A stretch of DNA of 64,000 nucleotides from the NCBI RefSeq assembly GCF_010726245.1, contig NZ_AP022561.1, forward strand, positions 5,332,001-5,396,000, in the 5' to 3' direction. Shown in pieces: positions 8,046 through 16,411 of this stretch (positions within the stretch are counted from its first letter, which is position 1; every line of letters starts with the position of its first letter). The DNA comes from Mycolicibacterium aichiense. Its GTDB lineage: Bacteria; Actinomycetota; Actinomycetes; Mycobacteriales; Mycobacteriaceae. Under the pieces are notes generated by a model. That model saw only the letters and a list, made by a program, of their open reading frames with translations. It had not been told where the DNA came from and did no database searches. The translations under genes were made by a program, and so were the position numbers.

Positions 8046-8869
8046 GTCGTTTCCTCTTTCTCTTCCGGGAATAGTTTTCGCATGAGCACTCCTGCGAGGA
8101 TGCCGACCACGATCAGTGCGATACCCACTGCTGCGGCAAGCGCACCGCTGACCCAGCCCGCGATTCCGATGCCGATCACGAAACCCGGCAGCCAGTCCAG
8201 AAGCTTGCCGAATGACGGCGGCACTTCAGCAGATTCGCCACTGGCGGCCAAGTACTTCGCTCGTGCGTAGTCGGGGTAGAACTCGGTGATCGCGACGGCG
8301 ATCAGTGTGATGGCGAGTTGGATGATCCAACCGGTCCAGAAGTTGTCGCCGTCGTGCAACACCGCGTCACCGAACGTGCCGACCGCAGTGTTGATGACGA
8401 AGGCGCCCGCCCACACCGCGCTCAGTGTGTAGTTGACCCGGATGAACAGTGGGCTGTCCCAGTGTTCGGGGTCGACGGTGTCGCGAGCGTAGGCAATGGT
8501 GAACGGCTTGCGGATCGCTAGGGTGGCCAACGCGTAGGCGGCTAGTAGTCCGTTGGTGATTTCGCCGGCCCACAGCTCGAGCCAGTTGACGAGCGCTGGC
8601 GAGCCGAAGATGCCCAAGGCAACGAACCCGGCGAAGACCACGGCGCCGAACACTTCGAGGGAATGCACCTTGATCCCGCGACGGCTGCCGGCCCACATGA
8701 CGATGAGGGTCAGTGCCAGCGCGGCGGCCGCGGCCTGGCCGAGGCGGCCCGGGCCGGACATGATGGCCATGACGATCCAGGGCGCGATGCCAGAGAACGG
8801 CGACCGCAGGAAGCCGTCGATGAAGTTGGTTCGCGGGACGGCGGCGTCGGGCTTGTCCGCATCAGCCAT
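8042..8869 (-). CDS. Multi-pass membrane protein, 275 aa
   Basis: Start taken at ATG 8869 (MADADKPDAAVPRTNF); an upstream in-frame codon would overlap the divergent gene's leader. About seven hydrophobic segments are visible, among them GIAPWIVMAIMSG, AAAAALALTLIVMW, VFGAVVFAGFVALGIF, YTLSAVWAGAFVINTAV, IIQLAITLIAVAI, LPGFVIGIGIAGWV and AAVGIALIVVGILAGV. No transport or catalytic signature is recognised. Its stop overlaps the start of wrbA, which suggests a shared role around quinones or redox, but this is inference from position only. Confidence 0.8.
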   Translation of the reverse strand: MADADKPDAAVPRTNFIDGFLRSPFSGIAPWIVMAIMSGPGRLGQAAAAALALTLIVMWAGSRRGIKVHSLEVFGAVVFAGFVALGIFGSPALVNWLELWAGEITNGLLAAYALATLAIRKPFTIAYARDTVDPEHWDSPLFIRVNYTLSAVWAGAFVINTAVGTFGDAVLHDGDNFWTGWIIQLAITLIAVAITEFYPDYARAKYLAASGESAEVPPSFGKLLDWLPGFVIGIGIAGWVSGALAAAVGIALIVVGILAGVLMRKLFPEEKEETT

Positions 8870-8922
8870 GGGCACATTGTCACCGGGACAACGGCCCCCG
8901 GCGACAGATTCGGTGTGCTGCA

Positions 8923-9405
8923 ATGACCGGCATGGCTGATGCGGAAGCAATCGAAGCGATCAAACAGGTCAAGTACCGCTATCTGCGGGCGCTGGACACC
9001 AAGCATTGGGACGATTTCGCCGACACCCTGACTGAGGACATCGTCGGTGACTACGGCTCGTCACTCGGTGAGGAGCACAGCTTCACCAACCGCAAGGACC
9101 TGGTGGAGTTCATGCGCAAGTCGATGCCGGCCGGCGTGCTGACCGAGCACCGCGTCACCCATCCGGAAATCAGCGTGGACGGCGACGAGGCCGAGGCCAT
9201 CTGGTACCTGCAGGACCGGGTGATCGTGCCGGAGTTCAATTTCGTGCTGGAGGGAGCGGCGTTCTACCGCGACCGCTACCGCAAGACGCCCGATGGCTGG
9301 AAGATCAGCAAGACCGGATACGACCGGACCTACGAGTTCACGATGTCGACCGAGGCGCTGAACTTCAAAGCGACGCCGGGCAAGGCGATCAACCCTTCGC
9401 CGTAG
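8923..9405 (+). CDS. SnoaL/NTF2-like protein (Rv0310c-type)
   Basis: A 160-residue single-domain protein; ATG at 8923 or 8932 (MADAEAIEAIKQVKYRYLRALD). The opening helix with IKQVKYRYLRALDTKHWDDFADTLTEDI and the later strand ISVDGDEAEAIWYLQD are typical of the cone-shaped NTF2-like fold used by steroid isomerases, dehydratases and bile-acid 7α-dehydratase-like proteins. Tyr18 and a His/Asp pair could be catalytic. In M. tuberculosis a protein of this size (Rv0310c) is, as I recall, next to the L,D-transpeptidase-like Rv0309, as here. The substrate is unknown. Confidence 0.82.
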   Translation: MTGMADAEAIEAIKQVKYRYLRALDTKHWDDFADTLTEDIVGDYGSSLGEEHSFTNRKDLVEFMRKSMPAGVLTEHRVTHPEISVDGDEAEAIWYLQDRVIVPEFNFVLEGAAFYRDRYRKTPDGWKISKTGYDRTYEFTMSTEALNFKATPGKAINPSP

Positions 9406-9410
9406 TTGCG

Positions 9411-9471
9411 TCGAGCGTGGGGGTTGTCGGCGACGATCGGCGTCGATGTCACCGACAACCCCCACGCTCGA
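9411..9471. repeat. Perfect 20-bp inverted repeat between convergent genes
   Basis: Left arm TCGAGCGTGGGGGTTGTCGG (9411-9430) and right arm CCGACAACCCCCACGCTCGA (9452-9471) are exact reverse complements separated by 21 bases. It fills the whole gap between the stops at 9405 (+) and 9478 (-). It can form a very stable hairpin on either strand and may act as a bidirectional terminator, although no U-tract follows. Its outer bases match a second palindrome at 29644-29701. Confidence 0.85.
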
Positions 9472-9477
9472 TGAGCG

Positions 9478-10140
9478 CTATTTGGCGACGGCGATCAGCG
9501 CGCCGGGCTGAAGCCAGCGCATGATCTTGACGAGCGTGTCGTCGTCGAGCGAGACGCATCCGGCGGTGGGGCCACCGTCGGTGGTGTGGACGAAGAACGC
9601 GCCGCCATTGCCGGGAACGCGAGCCTTGTTGACGCCCATCACGATCGCGTGGGCGTACTGCGGGATGTAGAGGTTCTCGGTGCCGCTGGCCGGGTTGGTG
9701 TCGAACGGGCAGTCGGCTTTCTTGCAGACCTGCATGGTGTTGTAGGTCGGGCTCTTCATGTCGCCGTCCCACCAGTGATCTTTCGTGACCTGGACGTATT
9801 GCAGGCCACCGCCCGGGTTGGGCTGGGTACCGAAGGCGAAGTCGAGGGTGAAGATGCCCATCGGCGTCTTCATTTCGCCGTCATGAGATTGCGGGACCAT
9901 GCCGTTGGCGCCGACGTGGGTGGGGACTCCGACGAGGACGGGCTGCCAGCCGTTGGCGCCGCGCTGCCAGACATCCATCTTCGCGGTGGCTCCGCCGGTG
10001 CTGACGACGGACAGGACCTGGGTGGCATTGCCGACGTTGGACTGAAACCACGGGGTTTCGGCGTGGCTGGGCGGCGCCGAGGACAGCGCGAGCAGTGCCG
10101 CGGTGAAGGCAGCACAGATCGAAACGACGGCTCGACGCAT
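9478..10140 (-). CDS. Secreted L,D-transpeptidase-like protein (YkuD fold, Rv0309-type)
   Basis: A 220-residue exported protein starting at ATG 10140, with a signal peptide (MRRAVVSICAAFTAALLALS, cleaved near SHAE). The YkuD domain runs to the C-terminus. The catalytic region is FFVHTTDGGPTAGCVSLDD, giving the His...Gly-Cys pattern of L,D-transpeptidases around residues 190-205; PMGIF and an upstream His belong to the same site. The family makes 3-3 peptidoglycan cross-links or attaches proteins. It is shorter than LdtMt2 and has no Ig-like domains, so it is the minimal type. It is divergent from the next gene with a 207-bp gap. Confidence 0.85.
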   Translation of the reverse strand: MRRAVVSICAAFTAALLALSSAPPSHAETPWFQSNVGNATQVLSVVSTGGATAKMDVWQRGANGWQPVLVGVPTHVGANGMVPQSHDGEMKTPMGIFTLDFAFGTQPNPGGGLQYVQVTKDHWWDGDMKSPTYNTMQVCKKADCPFDTNPASGTENLYIPQYAHAIVMGVNKARVPGNGGAFFVHTTDGGPTAGCVSLDDDTLVKIMRWLQPGALIAVAK

Positions 10141-10347
10141 CGGTTCATGGTCCCTGTGCGGTTCCTGGCGGGTCAAGTCAAGGTTCGGTGACGGTTGCGC
10201 CTTGGCCAGCTAACGATGTCTGGGCGGTGTGGGTAAATTTGCGGCCGTCCCTGGAGCGCCTGAACTGGGTGTACCGGCTGGTCGGGGTGGGTATTGCACC
10301 TTTTAGTGAATAGCGGACCGGCAAACGCAAGGGATACCATTTTCGAC

Positions 10348-10884
10348 ATGTCGCAAGTGCCGTACGGACCCGGGCCTGCAGGACCAGCTCCGTGGCAGGG
10401 ACCTCCCCCAACGGGAGGCCCGTCGCGGTTGCCGACCATCATCGCGATCGTCATCGCGGTAATAGCTGTTGCGGTCGCGATTGGTGCCTGGTTTCGGCCG
10501 GCGCCGAAGCCGGAGACTCCCGCCGCCAAGACGTACAGCGAGCAGGAGGTCGCCGACGCGAAGAAAGCGGTCTGCACCGCTTTCAATCACATTTATCACA
10601 CACTCGATGTTAGTAACCGAAAGATTCCGAATAATACCGGAGACGCCTTCGCTATTATTGTTAATAATCGTCTCGCCGTACATATATCTGCTGATTATCT
10701 GCTTAGGCAGCTCGCCGAGAATCCTGCAGCCCCGAGCAACATCAGCTCATCTGTTCAAAAGCTCGCGACCACCTATGAAGAAACAGTCCTCGAGCAAATC
10801 GGCGACAGCGATAAAGATCGCCTTGATACATACTTCAAAACAGCGGATGAACTCCAAACGAGCCTTCAGCAGGACTGTGTGTGA
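10348..10884 (+). CDS. Single-pass membrane protein, 178 aa (Rv0313 position)
   Basis: ATG 10348 starts a Pro/Gly-rich cytoplasmic N-terminus (MSQVPYGPGPAGPAPWQGPP), a single membrane helix (LPTIIAIVIAVIAVAVAIGAW, about residues 30-50) and an extracytoplasmic helical domain with two Cys (AVCTAFNHI and QQDCV) that could pair. The architecture is like mycobacterial proteins that accompany secreted-substrate genes. The 3' half is unusually AT-rich: I count 113 G+C in the 240 bases 10621-10860 (47%). The TGA overlaps the GTG/ATG start region of the next gene, so they form an operon. Function unknown. Confidence 0.75.
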   Translation: MSQVPYGPGPAGPAPWQGPPPTGGPSRLPTIIAIVIAVIAVAVAIGAWFRPAPKPETPAAKTYSEQEVADAKKAVCTAFNHIYHTLDVSNRKIPNNTGDAFAIIVNNRLAVHISADYLLRQLAENPAAPSNISSSVQKLATTYEETVLEQIGDSDKDRLDTYFKTADELQTSLQQDCV

Positions 10885-13123
10885 GTGACTACCCTCCCGG
10901 TGACTGGGCGGCATTATTGGTCGGCCATCAATGGCCTGATGCCAGCTCATTGCCAGTACTCAAGTCAGCCGCAAGTAACCGATCTTCGATCGAGTCATTG
11001 CTCCATACCTACTCTGATCAGCTTGCGGCAGTGAGGACAGGGCCGCTCTCAGACCAAGAGGGTGTTACAGCAGACGATGCCCGCTCGACCTTCCATCAGG
11101 GGGAGCAGCATGCCCGCGAACTTGCAGCCCGAAATGAGACCAAGGCGCGATCTTACGATGCTGCTCAACAGTCAGTTTCTGAACTCCGTTCGAGCCTCTG
11201 GACGATAGCGACTCAAGGCGACGCGGAGATCAAGAGTATTCAAGCATCCAAGGACCCGCTCCCCGCAAAAGTCGGCAAGATCGTGGTGGCAGTTGTAAAG
11301 GGTCAGGCGCAAGCGAACGCGGAGGCCGCCAAGCATTGCGGGTCTATCTTCGGTGCGATTCAATCGATTCTCGATGACGATCCATCTGGACAATCCGCTC
11401 ATTTATTCGCAAAGTCGAATGGGGTAGATCTCGATCGCGCATTCGGGTCGCCTAATCCGGACGCCGTGCGCCAGCAGGTCACCAAAACGCTCGACAACCT
11501 CAAGCAAGGCTCAACAACAGAAGGAAGTTCACACAACTTTCTGGCAGCCGGAAATGACGAGCCATCGACGTCTCCGCAGGGAAACGCCTCACTGCCTGCG
11601 AATACCGCTGGACCTGCTGCTCAACCTGGAACCGAACACACCACTGCGGTTCCACCGCCCGCCGCTGCGCCGGCGGCGGCTGCAGCACCAAGACCGGTAT
11701 CCGCTCCTGGCACCGAGTCCACACAGCCCGTTCCTGCGACCACCACCACACTTCCTTCTGCACCTGCCGTAGCACAAACGCCACAATCTTCTTTTGGAGG
11801 AACGCCCCTCACGTCTGGATCAACTCCCGGCGTAACGGCACCACAGTCCGGCGCACTCACGCCGTCGGCATCACTCCCCTCCGCCCCCACAAACGCCCTC
11901 TCCCCCGAGGGCTTTGCCCAGAACTTCAACACCGGCGCACAAGCCGGCGGCCCCGTGTCGTCGGGCGCTGAAGGTCTCTCGAACACCGCTGCCCACGCCA
12001 TGCAGCCGCAGGCACCCCTCCACCCCGAGAGCATGGCCGCACCGCCGATGGCGCCCACGGCGCCGAGCGCAGGAGCGCCGCTCTTCGAAACAGCCCACGC
12101 CGCACCAACATACGATGCCGCCCAAGCGCCCGTCGCTCCCCCAGCAGACACCACCCAGACCTACGTCGCCGCCCCGCCGCCCAGGCACCTGTCATGCCCT
12201 CGACGGCCACCCCCGCCGCGCCCCAAGGTCCGCTCCCCGCCTACGGTGCGGACCTGCGACCCCCCACAGCCACCACACCTGCCGCCCAGCCGGCCATGCC
12301 GACCGCGGCCTCCCCCGGATCGGCACCGGTCCACCCATCCGCCGGCACCCAGCTCAATCAACCCGCCGTGGTCCGCCAAGCTCCGGCAGCTGCATCAACG
12401 GCGGCCCCCGCACCGGCTGGGCTCACCGAAAATGCCGTCGCCGCAACCACTACCGGCGCCATGGCGGGCGCCAGCGCCGTCGTCACCCAAGCTCAGCAGC
12501 GCCTCAACAGGCTGCTCGACGCTGTCGCCCGCCAAGAACCGAAGTTGCGCTGGGCCATCGGCGATCGCGATGACGTCACCACCGTGCTGGCTACCGACCT
12601 GGCTAGCGGCTGGATCCCACCGCATGTCGAAATCCCCACCGGCATCAAGCTTCTCAAGCCCGGAAATCGCACCAGGCCACTCGACGCGCTACTCGGCGAG
12701 ACCACCCTGACCGCTGCCTATGCCCCCGGGCAATACCTTCCGCCTGCAGAAGACGCACAACCCACGCAGATGTCCATCCGCGCACGCGACACCGCAGACG
12801 TCGAAGACCTCGGCTGGGAGCTCGCCCAAGCCACCAAGTGGCGTGACGGGCTACCCCGCCTCGCCCACACCCTGGCCAAAGCCGCATCGACGGGCACGGG
12901 CTACCTGGACTCCGAAGTGGAACTCCTTCGCGAACACCTCGCGACCGTCGCAGGCAAGGTTCTGGGTGACTACCCCGATCATGTCGACACCGCTAATGTC
13001 GGCAACTGGCAGCTCCTGGCGACCATCGACGCCCTGATCAAGGGTGAAAAGACCGCTGCCAACTACCACTTCGCGTGGTTTCAGGCCCTGAACCTGGCAC
13101 TGAAGGGAGAGGTGCACCGATGA
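10881..13123 (+). pseudogene. Frameshifted large Pro/Ala-rich ESX-associated-type protein (Rv0312-like)
   Basis: The coding signal runs in one frame from 10881 (MSDYPPGDWAALLVGHQWPD) to about 12175, then in another frame from about 12170 to TGA 13123. The junction is in the C-rich stretch near 12165-12180: AQAPV is read in the first frame before it and AQAPVMPSTATP in the second frame after it, and one extra C would restore a product of about 747 residues. The N-terminal 160 residues are helical and start like ESX-exported channel/toxin proteins (WALLVGHQWPDA). A Pro/Ala/Thr-rich linker follows, and the C-terminal 250 residues form a globular domain (LRWAIGDRDDVTTVLATDLASGWIPP) that I associate with the DUF5631/DUF5632 type. 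It may be a real mutation or a base-call error. Confidence 0.7.
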
Positions 13124-14082
13124 GTGGCGGCGGACGGCTCAGCGCGAGTGCGGGCCAATACCTTGCAGCCCAGGGCGGCAATGTGCCCCCACCACCCATC
13201 ACTTCCGATCCCCTCGTCGCCGGCGCGACCCCCATCGAACAATTGCTGCGCGTACTCGGCCTGGCCGCCAATCTCGGTGACCCCAAGGACAACACCGAAA
13301 GCATCGAGGAACACGCCAAACGCGACTCCAAGACCGCCGAGGCCGCCGCGAAGTTCCCCGCCCAGGACGAGCAAGCCAGCGCCGAGATGAAAGGCGTTGC
13401 CGGGCAAGGCCAGGCCGATCAGATGGCCCAACAACTTCCGCAGATGGCCTCCCAGCTTGCCGGGGCCCTGGCCGGTGCGATGGGCGGAGCCTTGCAGCCG
13501 CTGGCCCAGATCCCCCAGCAGGTCGCCCAAGGCGCCCAACAGATGATGCAGGCCGGCATGGGCATGATGCAGCAAGCGGGTGGCACCTCCGCGGAACTGG
13601 ACAAAGCCAGCCTGACCGACCCGTTGGGTGAGTTCGGTGAGACACCCGGTGAAATGGGTTCTGGCGGTGGCGGATCCGGCGGTGGCGGCGGCATCGGCGG
13701 TACCTCGCCGACCGCTATGCTCGGGCCGCCCCCGGTGCCCGCTGCAGGCACCTCGCCGTCAGCAGCAAACACCCAAGTGCCGGCACCACGAATGGCTGCG
13801 CCGACGTCGGCCCCCGCGGGCGGCATGGGCGGCATGCCGATGATCCCGCCGGGCGCAATGCACGGCGCGGGCGGATCGGAAAAGGACGCCAAGGCCGACA
13901 CCAAGCGGGTGTCCGTGCCGACCGTGAAAAACGGCGCCCCGGTCCAAGGCCGCATCACGACTCCGCCGCCTGCCAATCCTCAGGTCACCAAGAAGGTCGA
14001 CGGGAAGCCGGTCGCGACCAGGCGCATCATCCTGCCCGACAGCAAGCCGACAGACGAGGGATCCGGCGAGCCCAAGTCCTGA
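13120..14082 (+). CDS. Gly/Met/Pro-rich ESX-associated-type hypothetical protein, 320 aa
   Basis: ATG 13120 overlaps the previous stop (ATGA) and follows GGGAGAGG. Residues 1-60 hold a short helical region (PIEQLLRVLGLAANLGDP). Residues 85-165 form a long Gln/Met/Ala-rich helix-prone stretch reminiscent of PPE or Esp proteins, followed by a glycine run (GGGGSGGGGG). The basic C-terminal part (KRVSVPTVKNGAPVQGRI, KKVDGKPVATRRIILPD) looks like a conserved short domain. No signal peptide is present, in line with a type VII-linked or cytoplasmic partner of the preceding protein. It sits in the position of Rv0311-type genes. Function unknown. Confidence 0.75.
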   Translation: MSGGGRLSASAGQYLAAQGGNVPPPPITSDPLVAGATPIEQLLRVLGLAANLGDPKDNTESIEEHAKRDSKTAEAAAKFPAQDEQASAEMKGVAGQGQADQMAQQLPQMASQLAGALAGAMGGALQPLAQIPQQVAQGAQQMMQAGMGMMQQAGGTSAELDKASLTDPLGEFGETPGEMGSGGGGSGGGGGIGGTSPTAMLGPPPVPAAGTSPSAANTQVPAPRMAAPTSAPAGGMGGMPMIPPGAMHGAGGSEKDAKADTKRVSVPTVKNGAPVQGRITTPPPANPQVTKKVDGKPVATRRIILPDSKPTDEGSGEPKS

Positions 14083-14100
14083 CCCCGATACCGTGGAGCG

Positions 14101-15591
14101 ATGACATCGCGAAGCTTGCTCGAAGGTCAAGGCATCCGTCAGATCACCGGCGGGCTGGGCACCCTGGACCGCGAGGTCTTCGAGGCCGTGGCCGAATCCC
14201 CGAGCCTGCTTCTGGATAAGGCCATGCCCCTGCTCACCCGAGCCGCCGACCACTCCAAGCTGTGGTTCGCCATCGCCGCGGTTCTGGGCGCGACGGGTTC
14301 GCCCTCGGCGCGCCGCGGGGCCGGCCGCGGGGTGATCACGCTGGCCATCACCAGCCTGGTGACCAATCAGGGCGCCAAGCGGGCGTGGAAACGCGATCGC
14401 CCGAACCGCACCCTGGTTCCGCTGGTCCGACGGTCGCGCCGAGTCCCGACGTCGAACTCTCTTCCCTCCGGCCACTCGGCCAGTGCCGCCGCCTTCGCGG
14501 TCGGCGTCGGCCTGGAGAACCCGCCGCTGGGCCTGGGCCTGGCGCTGCTGGCGGGGTTGGTGGGCCTGTCCCGGGTGGCCACCGGCGCGCACTACCCCGG
14601 CGACGTGTTCGCCGGATTCGGTATCGGCGCGGCGATCGCTGTGCTGGGTGGACGGCTGGTTCCGCCGATCGTGCCGGCGAAGCTGCCCTCGACCGAGCCT
14701 CTGGTGATCGACACCCCGGAGCGTCCGGAGGGCGAAGGCGTCGTGCTCGTCATCAACCCGGCCTCGGGCAGCGGTACCGGAACCCGGGTCATCGACGAGG
14801 TCCGCGAAAAGCTACCGAAGGCCGAGATCGTCGAACTCGGCGAGGACGACAACCCGGAGACCGTCCTGAAGGAGGCCGCCCAGCGCGCCGAGGTGCTCGG
14901 AGTGGGCGGCGGCGACGGGACCGTGTCCGCCGCGGCGTCGGTGGCAATCGCCACCGGCCTGCCACTGGCGGTGTTCCCCGCCGGAACGTTCAACCACTTC
15001 GCCAAGGACATCGGCTGCGAGACCGTCGACCGCACCGTCTCGGCCATCCGAGGTGGCAACGTCTCGTGCGTCGACCTGGTGTGCCTCAACGAAGACCAGA
15101 TGGTGATCAACACCGCCAGCATCGGTGCATACCCGTTGTTCGTCCAGACCCGCGAGAAACTCGAACACAAGGTCGGCAAGCCACTGGCCGGGATGTACGC
15201 GATGCTGCACACATTGCGTCGCGGGACGCCGGTTCGAATCCGGTTCGACAACAAGACGATTCAGACGTCGCTGTTCTTCCTCGGTAATTCCGTCTATTTG
15301 CCGTCGGGATTCGCACCGGCGCGGCGGACCCGTATGGACGACGGGCTCATCGACGTTCGAATCCTGGAGACCGGCAAGCGATTCAGCCGGCTGCGTATCC
15401 TCAGCGCGGTCGCGTTCGGCCGGCTTGAACGCAGCCCGCTCTACCACGAGATTCAGGCGCCGGAATTCTCGTTCGAGGCCGTCGACGGGCCGACGCCGCT
15501 GGCCCGCGACGGCGAGGTCGGCGACACGTACGACAAAGCCAGTTTCAGCGCGAAGTACCGAGTGCTACCGGTGTTTCGGCCGCTGGCGTGA
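14101..15591 (+). CDS. PAP2 phosphatase-diacylglycerol kinase-like fusion protein
   Basis: A 496-residue two-domain protein. Residues 1-205 are a PAP2-type lipid phosphatase with its three motifs: KRAWKRDRPNR, PSGHSAS and SRVATGAHYPGDV. Residues 218-496 are a DAGK/sphingosine-kinase catalytic domain with VLVINPASGSGTG, the nucleotide loop GVGGGDGTVSAAASVA, PAGTFNHFAKD and NTASIGAYP. The pair suggests coupled dephosphorylation and rephosphorylation of a lipid or polyprenol at the membrane; the substrate cannot be read from sequence. Fusions of this type are known in actinobacteria. Its 3' end overlaps the convergent PAP2 gene by 47 bp. Confidence 0.88.
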   Translation: MTSRSLLEGQGIRQITGGLGTLDREVFEAVAESPSLLLDKAMPLLTRAADHSKLWFAIAAVLGATGSPSARRGAGRGVITLAITSLVTNQGAKRAWKRDRPNRTLVPLVRRSRRVPTSNSLPSGHSASAAAFAVGVGLENPPLGLGLALLAGLVGLSRVATGAHYPGDVFAGFGIGAAIAVLGGRLVPPIVPAKLPSTEPLVIDTPERPEGEGVVLVINPASGSGTGTRVIDEVREKLPKAEIVELGEDDNPETVLKEAAQRAEVLGVGGGDGTVSAAASVAIATGLPLAVFPAGTFNHFAKDIGCETVDRTVSAIRGGNVSCVDLVCLNEDQMVINTASIGAYPLFVQTREKLEHKVGKPLAGMYAMLHTLRRGTPVRIRFDNKTIQTSLFFLGNSVYLPSGFAPARRTRMDDGLIDVRILETGKRFSRLRILSAVAFGRLERSPLYHEIQAPEFSFEAVDGPTPLARDGEVGDTYDKASFSAKYRVLPVFRPLA

Positions 15592-16213
15592 GCGGCAGCG
15601 GTGGCACCAGCCGCAGGCACAGCAGGTAGTAGAGGTAGCCCAGCGCCCACCCGGCCAGCACATCGGACGGGTGGTGAACGTTGAGCACCACCCGCCCCAC
15701 CCCGACCGTCACGATCAACAGACCACCGACGACGCTCAACACCCGCCTGAGCTGGGGACTGAGGTGCGGCCACAGCACTGTGAGCAAGGCCAACACGCCC
15801 ACCATGACCCCCAGCGCGTGGCCCGACGGGAACGACGTCGACGACCCGTGGGCAAGTGCCGTCGCCGGGCGGGGTCGGCCTGCCAGCGACTTTGCGCCCT
15901 CGGTCACCAGGCCCATCAGTCCGATGCTGATCACCAGAAACATCGCGGTAGGCACCTTGCGGCGCACCAACGCGATGATCAGCAGTATCAATGCGGCGAC
16001 CCGGAAGCCGTTCGGGCCGAATACGACGCAGAACACCACCCAGAAGGACACCCAACCGGGGCGTGACGCACCGATGTTGTGGAAAGCCTGGAGCAGGTCA
16101 GTGTCGACTGAATCCAACCATCCCCAGTTGAGCGCATACCCGACCCACATCGTCGCGTAGACAGCCACGGCGACGACGATCGAGGCGATCAGCCAGGTCT
16201 TCTTCGATGCCAT
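15545..16213 (-). CDS. PAP2-family membrane phosphatase (Rv0308-like)
   Basis: A 222-residue membrane protein from ATG 16213, with five to six helices (for example WLIASIVVAVAVYATMWVGY, VAALILLIIALV, MFLVISIGLMGLV). The PAP2 motifs are KSLAGRPRPA, FPSGHALGVMVG and GRVVLNVHHPSDVLAGW, with the catalytic His in HHPSD. The family removes phosphate from phosphatidic acid or undecaprenyl pyrophosphate on the outer face of the membrane. It is a separate gene from the fused PAP2 domain of its convergent neighbour, and their last 47 bp overlap. Confidence 0.87.
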   Translation of the reverse strand: MASKKTWLIASIVVAVAVYATMWVGYALNWGWLDSVDTDLLQAFHNIGASRPGWVSFWVVFCVVFGPNGFRVAALILLIIALVRRKVPTAMFLVISIGLMGLVTEGAKSLAGRPRPATALAHGSSTSFPSGHALGVMVGVLALLTVLWPHLSPQLRRVLSVVGGLLIVTVGVGRVVLNVHHPSDVLAGWALGYLYYLLCLRLVPPLPLTPAAETPVALGTSR

Positions 16214-16411
16214 CTGTTCTTGAGTACCACGCGAGCCTGGCACGATCGTCGGAGTGACCGTCCTGCTACCAGGATTGTTCGGAATCGGTAACCTTCCGCG
16301 CTCAATGCCCGACCAAACTCCGACTGTGGATAACGGTTGCGCCGGACACCGGATGCGGGCAGCGTCACCGGTCGGGGCAAGCTAGACCCCACCAGCCGAA
16401 CGGAGGCGTAT

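Noticed and set aside
11600-12400. Pro/Ala-rich stretch that looks repetitive.
   Set aside because: It is low-complexity linker coding sequence without a regular unit, not a tandem repeat or CRISPR array.
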